Positions 9,290-17,023 of a DNA stretch of 21,175 nt are shown here, piece after piece. This DNA is from Firmicutes bacterium UBA3941 (GTDB lineage Bacteria > Bacillota > Clostridia > Caldicoprobacterales > UBA3941): positions 1 to 21,175 of the forward strand of contig DGDX01000110.1 of NCBI GenBank assembly GCA_002385665.1, written 5' to 3'. Position 1 is the stretch's first letter, and each line of letters starts with the position of its first letter. The notes under the pieces are model-generated. The model was not told where the DNA came from and searched no databases. It saw only the letters and a list, made by a program, of their open reading frames with translations. The position numbers and the translations under genes are program-made.

Positions 9290-9341
9290 TAATATATAAT
9301 AATTGTTTGAATATTTAAAATTATAAAAAAGGGGGGATTAT

Positions 9342-10007
9342 ATGTTCTATTCAACTAATTTTTGGCTTCGGGATGATTTAAAGGCCTTTGCACCTCTTTT
9401 TAAAGACTTTGCCATTTCTACCCAAGAGTTTGATAGAAATACAATTATCCGCTGTCCCGGATATAAAAACGATAATCTCTATTATCTTATAGAAGGCCTG
9501 GTAAAGGCCTCTATGACCAATATAAACGGCTTGGAAAAAACTGTAGGTTATCATATGCCGGGAACCCTTTTTGGACTGGAATCCCTGGTTGAGAACCAAG
9601 ATACCCTTGTGACCTTTACATCGGTAACGGATACACGCTGTTATGAGCTTTCCAATATTTCTGTAAAGAATATGATCCTTGAAGATAAGATGTTTGCCAT
9701 CAAGATCGCAGAGTACTACTGCAAAGTCCTTAGGCTTATGTGTTTGGAAACTGCTAACCAATGCTTTAATAGTGCAACAGCCAGAGTCGCTAATTTCCTT
9801 TATATGTATCATCTAAGTTCTAGTAATATTGGGTTTAATCACCTGTACTTGACTCAGGAGGAAGTGTCATCCATTGTAAACGTATCTCGGGTCCAAGTCG
9901 CCCGGATTTATAGGCTGCTACGCGAAAAGGATATAATTGATACCGGTCGCGGGCAGGTCACAATCACCGATCCCAGCAAACTTTACTCTTTTTGCAATTT
10001 TTCTTAA
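9342..10007 (+). CDS. Crp/Fnr family transcriptional regulator
   Basis: This 221-residue regulator has a cyclic-nucleotide-binding-like sensor barrel (about 20-110, with LYYLIEGLVKASM and GTLFGLESL), a long dimer helix (about 112-140) and a C-terminal winged helix. The recognition segment LTQEEVSSIVNVSRVQVARI lies at 170-189. The N-terminus has no cysteine cluster like that of FNR, so an oxygen-labile Fe-S sensor is unlikely. The barrel also lacks the cAMP-contact pattern that I know from CRP. A small organic effector, as in the CprK branch, is possible but unproven. The ATG at 9342 follows GGGGGG at eight bases. The divergent position makes the reductase its most likely target, perhaps with the reductase substrate or product as signal. 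Confidence 0.93.
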   Translation: MFYSTNFWLRDDLKAFAPLFKDFAISTQEFDRNTIIRCPGYKNDNLYYLIEGLVKASMTNINGLEKTVGYHMPGTLFGLESLVENQDTLVTFTSVTDTRCYELSNISVKNMILEDKMFAIKIAEYYCKVLRLMCLETANQCFNSATARVANFLYMYHLSSSNIGFNHLYLTQEEVSSIVNVSRVQVARIYRLLREKDIIDTGRGQVTITDPSKLYSFCNFS

Positions 10008-10157
10008 TTAAATTTATTTCTAGGTATTGGGTTATAATTATTAGCAACAATATAACCTTTAACCCCATAAGTCATGCTATATTTGCCATAGGGTTTGGTC
10101 TCCTTTTACCTATATGCCTATAGATTGACCCAAAATTACTATTAGCTCAAACACATA

Positions 10158-11774
10158 CTAGATAGGAATGCCATTTTGTACAGCTTTAACACGCCAGATA
10201 TGTAGCTTTTCACGGAATCTATTGCCATAAACCAGTAAAAAGATCTCTACTGCAAGAACCAAAATGTTCACTGCTATATACATAATGGAATGTACGAAAC
10301 CATAGGAATCTATGTTAATAAACAGAGCATTCCCGGATAAAACCGACAATAATCTTGTCCAGAAGGTATATTTAAATCCAAAAAGGTAGAGCAAGGCCGG
10401 AATACAAGTTACTGCCAAAGAGATAGCGCTTGCAGCCGCTATTGAGTTGGAATAACGCGAAACTATAATGATTAAAAGTGCCATTGCCAGGATACCTATG
10501 AATCGTATTGCATTTACTAAGAGTATATATTCCAAAATACTCACATTGAAAGGTACCCCTCCAAATGCCTCAATACTTTGTATAGGCGCCATTAAGCCGG
10601 GCAATCCATACAGCCTTTCTATCATCCATAGCTCAGTACCATTTACTATTATCATGCTTATTAGCGCTAAAAGTGTAGCCGACATAATCTTGATTATTGC
10701 CAGATTACCGCTACCTCGTCTACAACTATTAATAACGTTCCCTAGTTTTTTCTGATTGTCATAAGCGTAGGTGGGGGATATAAGCAGGGATAATATCATA
10801 AGTATCAATAATATGTTTGTTACCTCTTCTGTTTTAGAATTTATAGAAAAAAGCCTATTATAACCGATGGTATCCAATAGCCATACCCTAATACCTGTCG
10901 CTACGTGAATCGCCTCAAGATACATGACCTGCTCATATACTCTATAAAACCCTTCTTGTTTGTCCTGATACATGAGTAGCTTATTTATGCTGCCTTCGTA
11001 TTCTGATTCGGATATGTTGCCAGCAGCTTTAGATTCAGATAACTCTGCCATGCGTTGGCCAATTGTGTCAAAAAAGGCCTGTTCTTCCTGAACCTTTTCG
11101 ATGGTTTCACTTGTTAATTCCCCTTCCCAGTCCTGTAAATAGCTCTTATATACTTGGACATCTCTGGGAAACAATACAAAGGTGTTAGATGCTCTATGGA
11201 TTGTGAAAACAGCCAAAGCCAATAATATGATAGCCCCCTTATGTGTCACCATGGCCTTATACAATTCGTGAAAAAACAAACTACTATGTAGGGATATATA
11301 ACTGATCCTACGGCGAATAAGGTCAACTAATCGCTCCAGTAAGGGCAAGGTGAACTGGCTGCCTTTCAAATAAGTGGTCATTACATACCAACATCCTAGA
11401 AGGGATAGGGAAGGTAAAAGGTAGAAGATTAAGCGCATAACTGAAAAAGGATACCCAAAGAAATTTAGATTTACATAATTCGCAAACAAGCCCGAGGCGT
11501 CCAGCATCGAGAAAATATTTATAAACTTTAGATGGTTTGCCCAGGAACTTACACCAATCAGACTCCATGCTGCATATTCCACAGCCAAGAGAACAGATAT
11601 AGCGGCGTAGGATAATATGGTACTTCGTATTGCCATTATTAATGTAATGAAAATCAATCCAATTAAAAATATGGATGCAGCTTTGATCAATATGGCTGCG
11701 CAGATAAACTGCCATAGGTTTATCAAAATGGTACATTGTTTGAATAATATGCTGCATTGAATCGGTGCTCCCAT
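10158..11774 (-). CDS. ABC-2-like permease, C-terminal fragment of frameshifted gene
   Basis: This 538-residue frame begins at an ATG without a ribosome site, inside the preceding gene. It contains the last three membrane segments of the first half (about 22-50, 55-75 and 113-133 of this frame). A complete second half follows: a membrane segment at 178-196, an extracytoplasmic, partly coiled-coil loop of about 110 residues rich in E, K and Q (205-300), then five more segments ending near 516. The short cytoplasmic segment NVINSCRRGSGNLAIIK (346-362) mirrors PLLKSCKYGGASLIGAK in the upstream fragment. It belongs to the ABC-2 exporter-like permeases of Firmicutes with large extracellular loops; the substrate is unknown. 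If the frameshift is real this part is probably not translated on its own. Confidence 0.7.
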   Translation of the reverse strand: MGAPIQCSILFKQCTILINLWQFICAAILIKAASIFLIGLIFITLIMAIRSTILSYAAISVLLAVEYAAWSLIGVSSWANHLKFINIFSMLDASGLFANYVNLNFFGYPFSVMRLIFYLLPSLSLLGCWYVMTTYLKGSQFTLPLLERLVDLIRRRISYISLHSSLFFHELYKAMVTHKGAIILLALAVFTIHRASNTFVLFPRDVQVYKSYLQDWEGELTSETIEKVQEEQAFFDTIGQRMAELSESKAAGNISESEYEGSINKLLMYQDKQEGFYRVYEQVMYLEAIHVATGIRVWLLDTIGYNRLFSINSKTEEVTNILLILMILSLLISPTYAYDNQKKLGNVINSCRRGSGNLAIIKIMSATLLALISMIIVNGTELWMIERLYGLPGLMAPIQSIEAFGGVPFNVSILEYILLVNAIRFIGILAMALLIIIVSRYSNSIAAASAISLAVTCIPALLYLFGFKYTFWTRLLSVLSGNALFINIDSYGFVHSIMYIAVNILVLAVEIFLLVYGNRFREKLHIWRVKAVQNGIPI

Positions 11775-12628
11775 ATCTGATGGGCATAGAGAGTCGCAGC
11801 TATAGCGTAGTTGGTAAAATATAAAAGCAGAACCATTAGGATGGAGTTTACCCCAAGAAAAAACAGCTTGGCACCTATCAGGGAGGCTCCGCCGTATTTA
11901 CAGGATTTTAATAGGGGGAAAATTTCCCTATCCTTTTCCCTTACAATTAGAGCTACACAATATATAAACAAGCCAAAAAGCATAAATATATCTGTCATCG
12001 GGAATGTCGCCACTGCTGAAAAAGCATCCAATTTGGCATAGGGCAGGTTGATACCGTGGAGTGGATCAAAATCACGAACCGTACGGATTATGTTTCTCTT
12101 GGAAAAAGTTCCACTTTTGCTGAAAATAGAAAAATCGGAAATCATCTCAGCCTGTTCATCAACGATATTTAAGTAGTCTTCATATGTATATACATGAGCG
12201 ATATCCCGGTACAACCTCTCTACCAGTATACGATCGGTGTGGATTTCCCCTGTTATTAGCTGCATAGTCCCATTCTGATATTCTTCCACCAGTGCAGGGT
12301 ATTGCTCTCTGATCCGTTCAAATTCATCAGAGATATCCAATTCATGATCTTTAGCCATGGTTGTTAGCGTGCTGAGATCCCCATATACATCGATACGGAT
12401 TAACATATCCTTAATACTTGTGTATGATGTCTCTATATCCATGTCGGAGTATTTGTCATGTAATTGTTGATAGGCATTAATATGCTTCAGTAACATGCTG
12501 TTATTTTGGTATTGCGTATAGATAAACAATGCACCATTTATCAGAAAAATAGAAAGAAAAAAGAAAACAAATGATTTGCTTCGATACACCTTCCGATATT
12601 CATATATAACAAGTTCTAAAAATTTCAT
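11723..12628 (-). CDS. ABC-2-like permease, N-terminal fragment of frameshifted gene
   Basis: This 301-residue frame starts at ATG 12628, behind GGGGAG, four bases after the lipoprotein stop, so the two genes are co-transcribed and probably co-translated. It opens with a basic cytoplasmic stretch (YEYRKVYRSK), one membrane helix (about 20-38), an acidic extracytoplasmic region of about 190 residues, then two membrane segments (about 230-250 and 262-283). After W286 the frame runs out of family-like sequence and stops 15 codons later, which marks the frameshift point. A longer reading back to 12742 overlaps the lipoprotein and is not supported. As an exporter permease it would need an ATPase, but none is adjacent. 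Confidence 0.75.
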   Translation of the reverse strand: MKFLELVIYEYRKVYRSKSFVFFFLSIFLINGALFIYTQYQNNSMLLKHINAYQQLHDKYSDMDIETSYTSIKDMLIRIDVYGDLSTLTTMAKDHELDISDEFERIREQYPALVEEYQNGTMQLITGEIHTDRILVERLYRDIAHVYTYEDYLNIVDEQAEMISDFSIFSKSGTFSKRNIIRTVRDFDPLHGINLPYAKLDAFSAVATFPMTDIFMLFGLFIYCVALIVREKDREIFPLLKSCKYGGASLIGAKLFFLGVNSILMVLLLYFTNYAIAATLYAHQIWEHRFNAAYYSNNVPF

Positions 12629-12632
12629 AATT

Positions 12633-13943
12633 CTACTCCCCAGAAAAATATAGGTAGGCATCTTCCAAGCTTGGATGTATTTCACGCACATTACCTCTAG
12701 GAGGGACATCCGTGACAATCTGAGCAACAATCGTATCACCATATTTAACGAGGTTTCTTATACGATATAGCTTTTGAAGTTTTGGCAGTTCATGAATGGT
12801 TGCTGATATCTCATACACTTTACCCTGCATCTTGCCTATTATGGCGGATGGTTCTCCTACATCCTGAACAAAATAGTATTCGTTTGAGCATCCATAGGCC
12901 TGGGGCCTTACTCCCTTCAGCGATATGGTCTTGACGACCTTATATGATTTATCCAGTACGGTAACTGTTCGGTCTTTTATACCATCCAATACATCTAGAT
13001 CCCACCAATTATCGATGAACAGATAGTCGTCATTTGAGGATAATTGTCCATACTCATCTGCCACCTTATGAATGTCGCTGCCATCGAAGTTGCAGGCAAA
13101 AATGCCTGTATTTTTCGTATAGACCAACTTGCCATCAAATATCGTCCATGCCCCTGAACCCTCTTCTTCGATGATCACCTGCTCTTTTTCATCTACGATA
13201 TCATACCTATATGAGTTTTCCGTGAATGATTGCAAGGTTGCATCCAGATAATTGAAAACAGAGTAAAAGACATTGTTCCCATAACAAAGTAATCCCGCAG
13301 TCTTTCCGTAGATACCTTCCCCCTCATGGATAACCTCTACCTCATCCCCTGATTTTTCTAAGGAAAACCTTGATAATGTATATTTTGATTTCGTTGTATC
13401 CTCCTTGCCTGGTATTGTTCCGCCATCATTGGTCAAATAGTAGACATATCCACGGTGAATCCTCAACTCGAGGGGGATCTCTTTGAACTCGTGAATTCTG
13501 CGTTTTTCTGTTCCCTGAAGGGACATGCGCCATAGTTCATATGACATCTCATCAGGTCCAGTATCTTCTGTTATATAGTATAGTGATTTGTTATAATAGA
13601 TCAGATTTGAGACTGAAACACCTAAAAAGGCATTACAGCTCGCGATCTTCATGCTGTCCGGTTCATTGTCATGCAAACAGTTTGGCTTAGCGCATACTTG
13701 TACCGATGTATTATTCTTTTTATCATAAAAGTACAGAAAACGGTTACCCGGACCGCTCAAAAAATAGTATCCTTCTTGGGTTTCAGCAATTCCCCCACTG
13801 GCACCAAAGTCAAAACTATATTGTTGGGAATCCTGGTCAGGAATATATTTATCTTCATATTGAATGCGGGATGTATGACCTGCGCAGGAAGACAGGAAAA
13901 AGGTTATGACGATAATGAAAGAGATTATATAATATCTTTTCAT
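12633..13943 (-). CDS. Secreted lipoprotein with probable beta-propeller fold
   Basis: This 436-residue protein has a lipoprotein signal: a basic start, a hydrophobic core (IISFIIVITFF) and lipobox LSSC with C20 as the lipidated residue. It should therefore sit on the outer face of the membrane. The mature part is made of repeating strands with YYF, YYL and LYYI blocks followed by polar turns (YYNKSLYYITED, RGYVYYLTNDGG, GNNVFYSVFNY, DDYLFIDNW). This is a pattern seen in six- or seven-bladed propellers of the TolB/DUF5050 kind. A cysteine-histidine cluster C84, C89, H91 and C103 (AKPNCLHD, then SCNA) lies near the first blade. The ATG at 13943 follows GGAG. It precedes the split permease by four bases, suggesting an accessory or substrate-sensing role for that transporter. 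Exact family not recognised with certainty. Confidence 0.82.
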   Translation of the reverse strand: MKRYYIISFIIVITFFLSSCAGHTSRIQYEDKYIPDQDSQQYSFDFGASGGIAETQEGYYFLSGPGNRFLYFYDKKNNTSVQVCAKPNCLHDNEPDSMKIASCNAFLGVSVSNLIYYNKSLYYITEDTGPDEMSYELWRMSLQGTEKRRIHEFKEIPLELRIHRGYVYYLTNDGGTIPGKEDTTKSKYTLSRFSLEKSGDEVEVIHEGEGIYGKTAGLLCYGNNVFYSVFNYLDATLQSFTENSYRYDIVDEKEQVIIEEEGSGAWTIFDGKLVYTKNTGIFACNFDGSDIHKVADEYGQLSSNDDYLFIDNWWDLDVLDGIKDRTVTVLDKSYKVVKTISLKGVRPQAYGCSNEYYFVQDVGEPSAIIGKMQGKVYEISATIHELPKLQKLYRIRNLVKYGDTIVAQIVTDVPPRGNVREIHPSLEDAYLYFSGE

Positions 13944-14074
13944 ATGGCATCTCCAAAAAAAGGTCGAAGCCAGTGAAATTTATATTGGATTATCAAAAAT
14001 GCAATTGTTCAACCAGTTTGCGAAAGCTTGAATGTATAGATGCGTTACGGTTCATTCTTAAGTACTGTGTTTTT

Positions 14075-14093
14075 TTTAAAACGCCCTTAGGGC
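14075..14093 (-). terminator. Weak hairpin with trailing T run
   Basis: On the minus strand GCCC-TAA-GGGC (14093-14083) is followed by GTTTT. It lies about 20 bases after the stop of the putative gene remnant, in the right orientation to terminate it. The stem is only 4 bp, so confidence is low. Confidence 0.25.
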
Positions 14094-14115
14094 CCAGGTT
14101 AATATGTTTTAAGAA

Positions 14116-14280
14116 TTAAGGGTAATAAGCAGTGGCAGAATCGCTCCAATACCCACTCATGTAACTAACGGTAAATGTGCCCTTTGTGGAGTTTGAACGA
14201 AAGTTGCTTCCGGATGGCTTAACAGCACCTACAGATAATCGCGGACAGAGCCTGTCCTTCGTGAGCTTCGACGTTAACAC
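14116..14280 (-). pseudogene. Possible remnant of a secreted-protein gene (3' end)
   Basis: An open frame on the minus strand runs from 14331 to a TAA at 14116. Its last 54 codons (from a GTG at 14280 without a ribosome site) read like protein, with the tail KGTFTVSYMSGYW then SDSATAYYP, rich in G, S, T and Y as in exported proteins. A second frame over 14225-14279 reads VNVEAHEGQALSAI, so a frameshift within the remnant is possible. GC content is well above that of the flanks. No signal peptide or ATG start is present. I do not recognise the family; it could also be a chance open frame. Confidence 0.35.
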
Positions 14281-14470
14281 AATTATATAACTTATGGGAG
14301 TATTTGTAAGCCCATATTTTCCTATATTGCGCTAAAATTTGAATTATGTGATTTGGTATATGAATTATATTAAAAAAATCTGGGTGATTTCCTATTAAAA
14401 ACTCATTTTTATTGCGAAAAAGTAAATCATATACTCATGACATGCCAAAATTCTCAACCCCTACCTCCAC

Positions 14471-15247
14471 CTATGATCCGGTAGACTTATACCGGCTCAA
14501 TCCAAACAGAAAGATCAAGTAGCATGGAATGAGAAACAATAGCCCAAGTAATGGTGTTAACATATAAAAAATGTCCTTCTTTTTGCCAAGCAGATACAAT
14601 AAGGGATAATACTGAAATAATGCCAAAGGAATAACATAGGTAAGAAATTTCAAGATACCATCACCATATATAGAGTATGGATATGTGCCAAATTCTCGCC
14701 CTCCATCGGTCAACACATTCATAAATTCCAAACCCTCAATTGTAAAAAAAGTAAAGCCCGCATAGACGAGGAATAAACCAAAGAATATCAAAGCTCCGCA
14801 TACAACCATAAGTACCAGCGTCAATATCTTGTCCCAGGTCCAAATTACCCCGCTGGCAGGTATTGCATAAGTAAAAACGATAGCAGCTTGTATAAGTCTC
14901 CCCAACCGCGAAAATTCAACCTTTGTCGCCAATACCTGAAATATGATACCCCGGGGCCTGACCAGCACCCTATCAAATTCACCGTTTGATATCATCTCGG
15001 GAAATAAATCAAAGCCTCTTGCGAAGCATTCAGCTAGGGAAAAAGCCATAAGTACAACCGCAAAGCATAGAAGTACCTGTTCCAGAGTAAAACCCCCAAC
15101 GGTTTTAAACCTATCCATCATAAAATACAGGCCTAAAAGGACAGTGAAGGATAGAAGTAACTGTCCGACAATCATTAGAAAAAATGATGCCTTATATTGC
15201 ATTTGGCTCTTTAAGTGTATGGAAATATATTTTATATACAGCCTCAT
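14471..15247 (-). CDS. ABC transporter permease (COG3694 type, ABC-2 family)
   Basis: This 258-residue integral membrane protein has six predicted membrane segments, near 22-44, 57-77, 113-133, 143-168, 200-220 and 230-250. The family-typical segment EFDRVLVRPRG is at about 89-99, and GREFGTYPYSIYG in the 180s. These mark the 'uncharacterised ABC-2 permease' group COG3694 that pairs with a COG4587 permease and a COG4586 ATPase. Such trios are exporters of unknown cargo. The ATG at 15247 follows GGAGG placed within the end of the upstream permease, whose stop is one base before it. It is the last gene of the three-gene operon. Note the N-terminus resembles its partner permease only weakly, as expected for a heterodimer. 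Confidence 0.9.
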   Translation of the reverse strand: MRLYIKYISIHLKSQMQYKASFFLMIVGQLLLSFTVLLGLYFMMDRFKTVGGFTLEQVLLCFAVVLMAFSLAECFARGFDLFPEMISNGEFDRVLVRPRGIIFQVLATKVEFSRLGRLIQAAIVFTYAIPASGVIWTWDKILTLVLMVVCGALIFFGLFLVYAGFTFFTIEGLEFMNVLTDGGREFGTYPYSIYGDGILKFLTYVIPLALFQYYPLLYLLGKKKDIFYMLTPLLGLLFLIPCYLIFLFGLSRYKSTGS

Positions 15248-15248
15248 T

Positions 15249-16052
15249 TTAACCTCCCTGAACCACTACCCTCTTTAATGCCTTTTTCATCCATAGTTTT
15301 CCGCCAGTAACCAATATTACAAGCCATATTAATTGAAATCCTATCCCATATAGCGCTTCCATTCCTGAAATATTGCCGCTATAGATGCGTAGCGGCATAT
15401 TCTGCATGGCCGCAAAGGGCAGTAGCTCTGCAATCTGCCTGAATCCGTCCGGGAAAAACGGCAAAGGTACTATTGAACCTGCCATAAAATCGGCAAATAC
15501 AGAGCTGATAATTCGTACCCCCGTAGGTGACAGTGTATAGAATGTGGAGATATATATGAACATACTAAAAGCAACTACTACACCCAGGGTCAGTATGGAA
15601 GATATAACAAACAATAAAAACTGTAATCCATCCGAAGGCAGTGTTAAGGCATAGGGCTTTGGCAGCAACAGTCCAAGGATTAGAACAGGGAAACACCTCA
15701 AAATTGCCCTAGCCAGCCTGGTGGCTACACATTGGCAAAACCATTTCCCATAAAGGTCCATAGGTCTTGCCAGGTCATAGGCAACCTGTCCACTTACAAT
15801 AGCCGAGAAAATATCCCCTTCAAAGAACCATGTCATATACAATGTCAAAAATGCCTGCTGAACCCATATGTATGATACAACCTGATCTATTCCCATTGGA
15901 AAAGCCAGGGGATTTACCCTATAAAATGCCAAGTATTGTGAAATAAACATAAACCCAAATCCGAATTGGGTGGCTATACCTGCAAGCGCTGCAGCCCTGT
16001 ACTGTAAACTATTTAAAAATCGCATTTTTAAAAGCGAGAAATATGTACTCAT
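15249..16052 (-). CDS. ABC transporter permease (COG4587 type, ABC-2 family)
   Basis: This 267-residue membrane protein has about six hydrophobic segments. Family marks include a hydrophobic start after LKMRFLNSLQYRAAA, the loop GQVAYDLARPMDLYGKWF near 87-104, and the motif AGSIVPLPFFPDGFR near 188-202 before a final pair of helices. It would form the membrane pore as a heterodimer with the 14471-15247 product, powered by the 16049-17023 ATPase. The ATG at 16052 overlaps the ATPase stop (ATGA), so it is translationally coupled. The cargo is unknown. Confidence 0.9.
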   Translation of the reverse strand: MSTYFSLLKMRFLNSLQYRAAALAGIATQFGFGFMFISQYLAFYRVNPLAFPMGIDQVVSYIWVQQAFLTLYMTWFFEGDIFSAIVSGQVAYDLARPMDLYGKWFCQCVATRLARAILRCFPVLILGLLLPKPYALTLPSDGLQFLLFVISSILTLGVVVAFSMFIYISTFYTLSPTGVRIISSVFADFMAGSIVPLPFFPDGFRQIAELLPFAAMQNMPLRIYSGNISGMEALYGIGFQLIWLVILVTGGKLWMKKALKRVVVQGG

Positions 16053-17023
16053 ATCCTATACTCCGTGTAAAGTCCCGCGACCATCTCTTCGGCGCTTATT
16101 CCATTGACGGATATATCGCGTACTGCTGTATTCTTCGTTACTTGTGCTATCACCTCAGATACGGATTCCTTCTGGGAATCAAATTGAATAGTAATATGCC
16201 CCTCCCTGTGATTTATGACCGTCCATCCGGATTTTATTGAGGGAGCAAGGCCTGTATAATCGACCGTTAGGGTTTTAAGAGTCGATATTCTTTCCTTAAG
16301 CCCCTGTAAATCGCTATCCAGTAAAATTTTACCCCTGCCTATAAGGATAATTCTCTCCGTTAATGCTTCTATATCCTGCATGTCATGGGTGGTGAGTATC
16401 ACAGTTGTCTTTTTTTCAGAATTTAGCTTTCTAATAAACTGTCGAACAGCTATCTTTGAGACAGCATCCAAACCAATGGTTGGCTCATCCAAAAACAGTA
16501 TATCAGGACTATGGAGTAGCGAAGCCGCTATCTCACAACGCATTCTCTGTCCTAAACTCAAGCTGCGGGCAGGTGTTTTTATGATCTCACCAATGTCAAG
16601 TTGTTCTACAAGGGCATCAAGGTTTTTCCGGTATTTTTTCATATCTACCCTATAAATATCCCTTATAAGCTCAAAACTGTCGATTACAGGGACATCCCAC
16701 CATAGTTGGCTACGCTGCCCAAAAACAACCCCAATTTCTCTGGCATGGTTTTTACGATCTTTCCATGGTATACGGCCATTAATAACGCATTCACCGGAAT
16801 CAGGTCTTAGAATACCGCACATTATCTTGATGGTTGTACTCTTCCCTGCACCGTTTGGCCCAATGTAGCCGACCATCTCACCTTGTTTTATCTCAAAGCT
16901 AATATTGTCCAAGGCATGTACGATACTATATTCGCGAGAAAATAATGCCTTTACAGCCCTCCCAAATCCGGCCTGACGAACCGATACACGAAAGGACTTA
17001 CTGATGTTTTTAACTTTTATCAA
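16049..17023 (-). CDS. ABC transporter ATP-binding protein (COG4586 type)
   Basis: This 324-residue ATPase has all nucleotide-binding motifs: Walker A GPNGAGKS at 55-62, a Q-loop within VFGQRSQLWWD at 100-110 (this segment is typical of the COG4586 group), signature LSLGQRM at 155-161, Walker B ILFLDEP at 175-181, D-loop GLDA and switch H213. An N-terminal extension of about 20 residues between strand 1 and the core, and a C-terminal domain (230-324) with a beta-rich fold, are usual for this group. Translation starts at TTG 17023, eight bases after a strong GGGGGAGGG; no ATG is nearby. It overlaps the next permease by four bases. It could in principle also energise the ATPase-less permease at 10.2-12.6 kb, but that is speculation. 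Confidence 0.94.
   Translation of the reverse strand: MIKVKNISKSFRVSVRQAGFGRAVKALFSREYSIVHALDNISFEIKQGEMVGYIGPNGAGKSTTIKIMCGILRPDSGECVINGRIPWKDRKNHAREIGVVFGQRSQLWWDVPVIDSFELIRDIYRVDMKKYRKNLDALVEQLDIGEIIKTPARSLSLGQRMRCEIAASLLHSPDILFLDEPTIGLDAVSKIAVRQFIRKLNSEKKTTVILTTHDMQDIEALTERIILIGRGKILLDSDLQGLKERISTLKTLTVDYTGLAPSIKSGWTVINHREGHITIQFDSQKESVSEVIAQVTKNTAVRDISVNGISAEEMVAGLYTEYRI

Larger units (their letters stand above)
8911..9341. promoter_or_regulatory. Divergent control region between reductase and Crp/Fnr regulator
   Basis: This 431-base AT-rich stretch has no coding frame. It holds a TATAAT for the reductase on the minus strand and a TTGACT / TATGAT pair for the regulator on the plus strand. 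Between them are a perfect palindrome at 9084-9099, an imperfect repeat at 9006-9031, and three CATATG-centred motifs. Its length and symmetry content suggest a shared regulatory region; binding by the neighbouring regulator is an inference. Confidence 0.6.
10158..12628 (-). pseudogene. Large two-half ABC-2-like permease gene split by a frameshift
   Basis: Two overlapping frames (11723-12628 and 10158-11774) together describe one membrane protein. Restoring one G in the GGG at 11772-11770 joins residue W286 of the first frame to the GAPIQ start of the second and gives a single 823-residue product. The join is supported inside the protein. The second half has the same context, with LMAPIQ followed by a 16-residue stretch of equal length up to the next membrane segment (FKQCTILINLWQF against FGGVPFNVSILEY after position-for-position alignment). 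The downstream ATG at 11774 has no ribosome site. This may be a real disruption or an assembly error; no slippery heptamer is present. The start at 12628 follows GGGGAG, four bases after the lipoprotein stop. Confidence 0.7.
13944..14470. other. Intergenic stretch between the two transport units
   Basis: These 527 bases lie between the 14471 permease stop and the lipoprotein start. The outer parts are AT-rich with no clear gene. The part at about 14116-14280 is distinctly GC-richer (close to 48% against about 25% at 14281-14340) and looks like a decayed gene end, described separately. A short GCCC/GGGC hairpin (14083-14093) and a spaced 8-bp inverted repeat (14054-14061 with 14109-14116) flank the decayed part. 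I see no convincing promoter for the lipoprotein gene and no terminator for the upstream ABC operon. Confidence 0.6.

Noticed and set aside
9378..9812. 144-codon frame opposite the Crp/Fnr gene
   Set aside because: Shadow of a well-supported regulator gene; no ribosome site or homology pattern.
10030..10057. GGTTATA / TATAACC inverted repeat after the Crp/Fnr gene as a terminator
   Set aside because: The stem is 7 bp and nearly all A-T with a 14-base loop and only a short T run; too weak to call.
11770..11776. Programmed -1 frameshift in the permease gene
   Set aside because: The sequence ATATGGGAGC has no slippery heptamer and no clear downstream stem; a plain base loss or read error is simpler.
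11323..11787. 154-codon minus-strand frame overlapping the permease
   Set aside because: Third reading frame within the permease coding region; low-complexity cysteine-rich product with no ribosome site.
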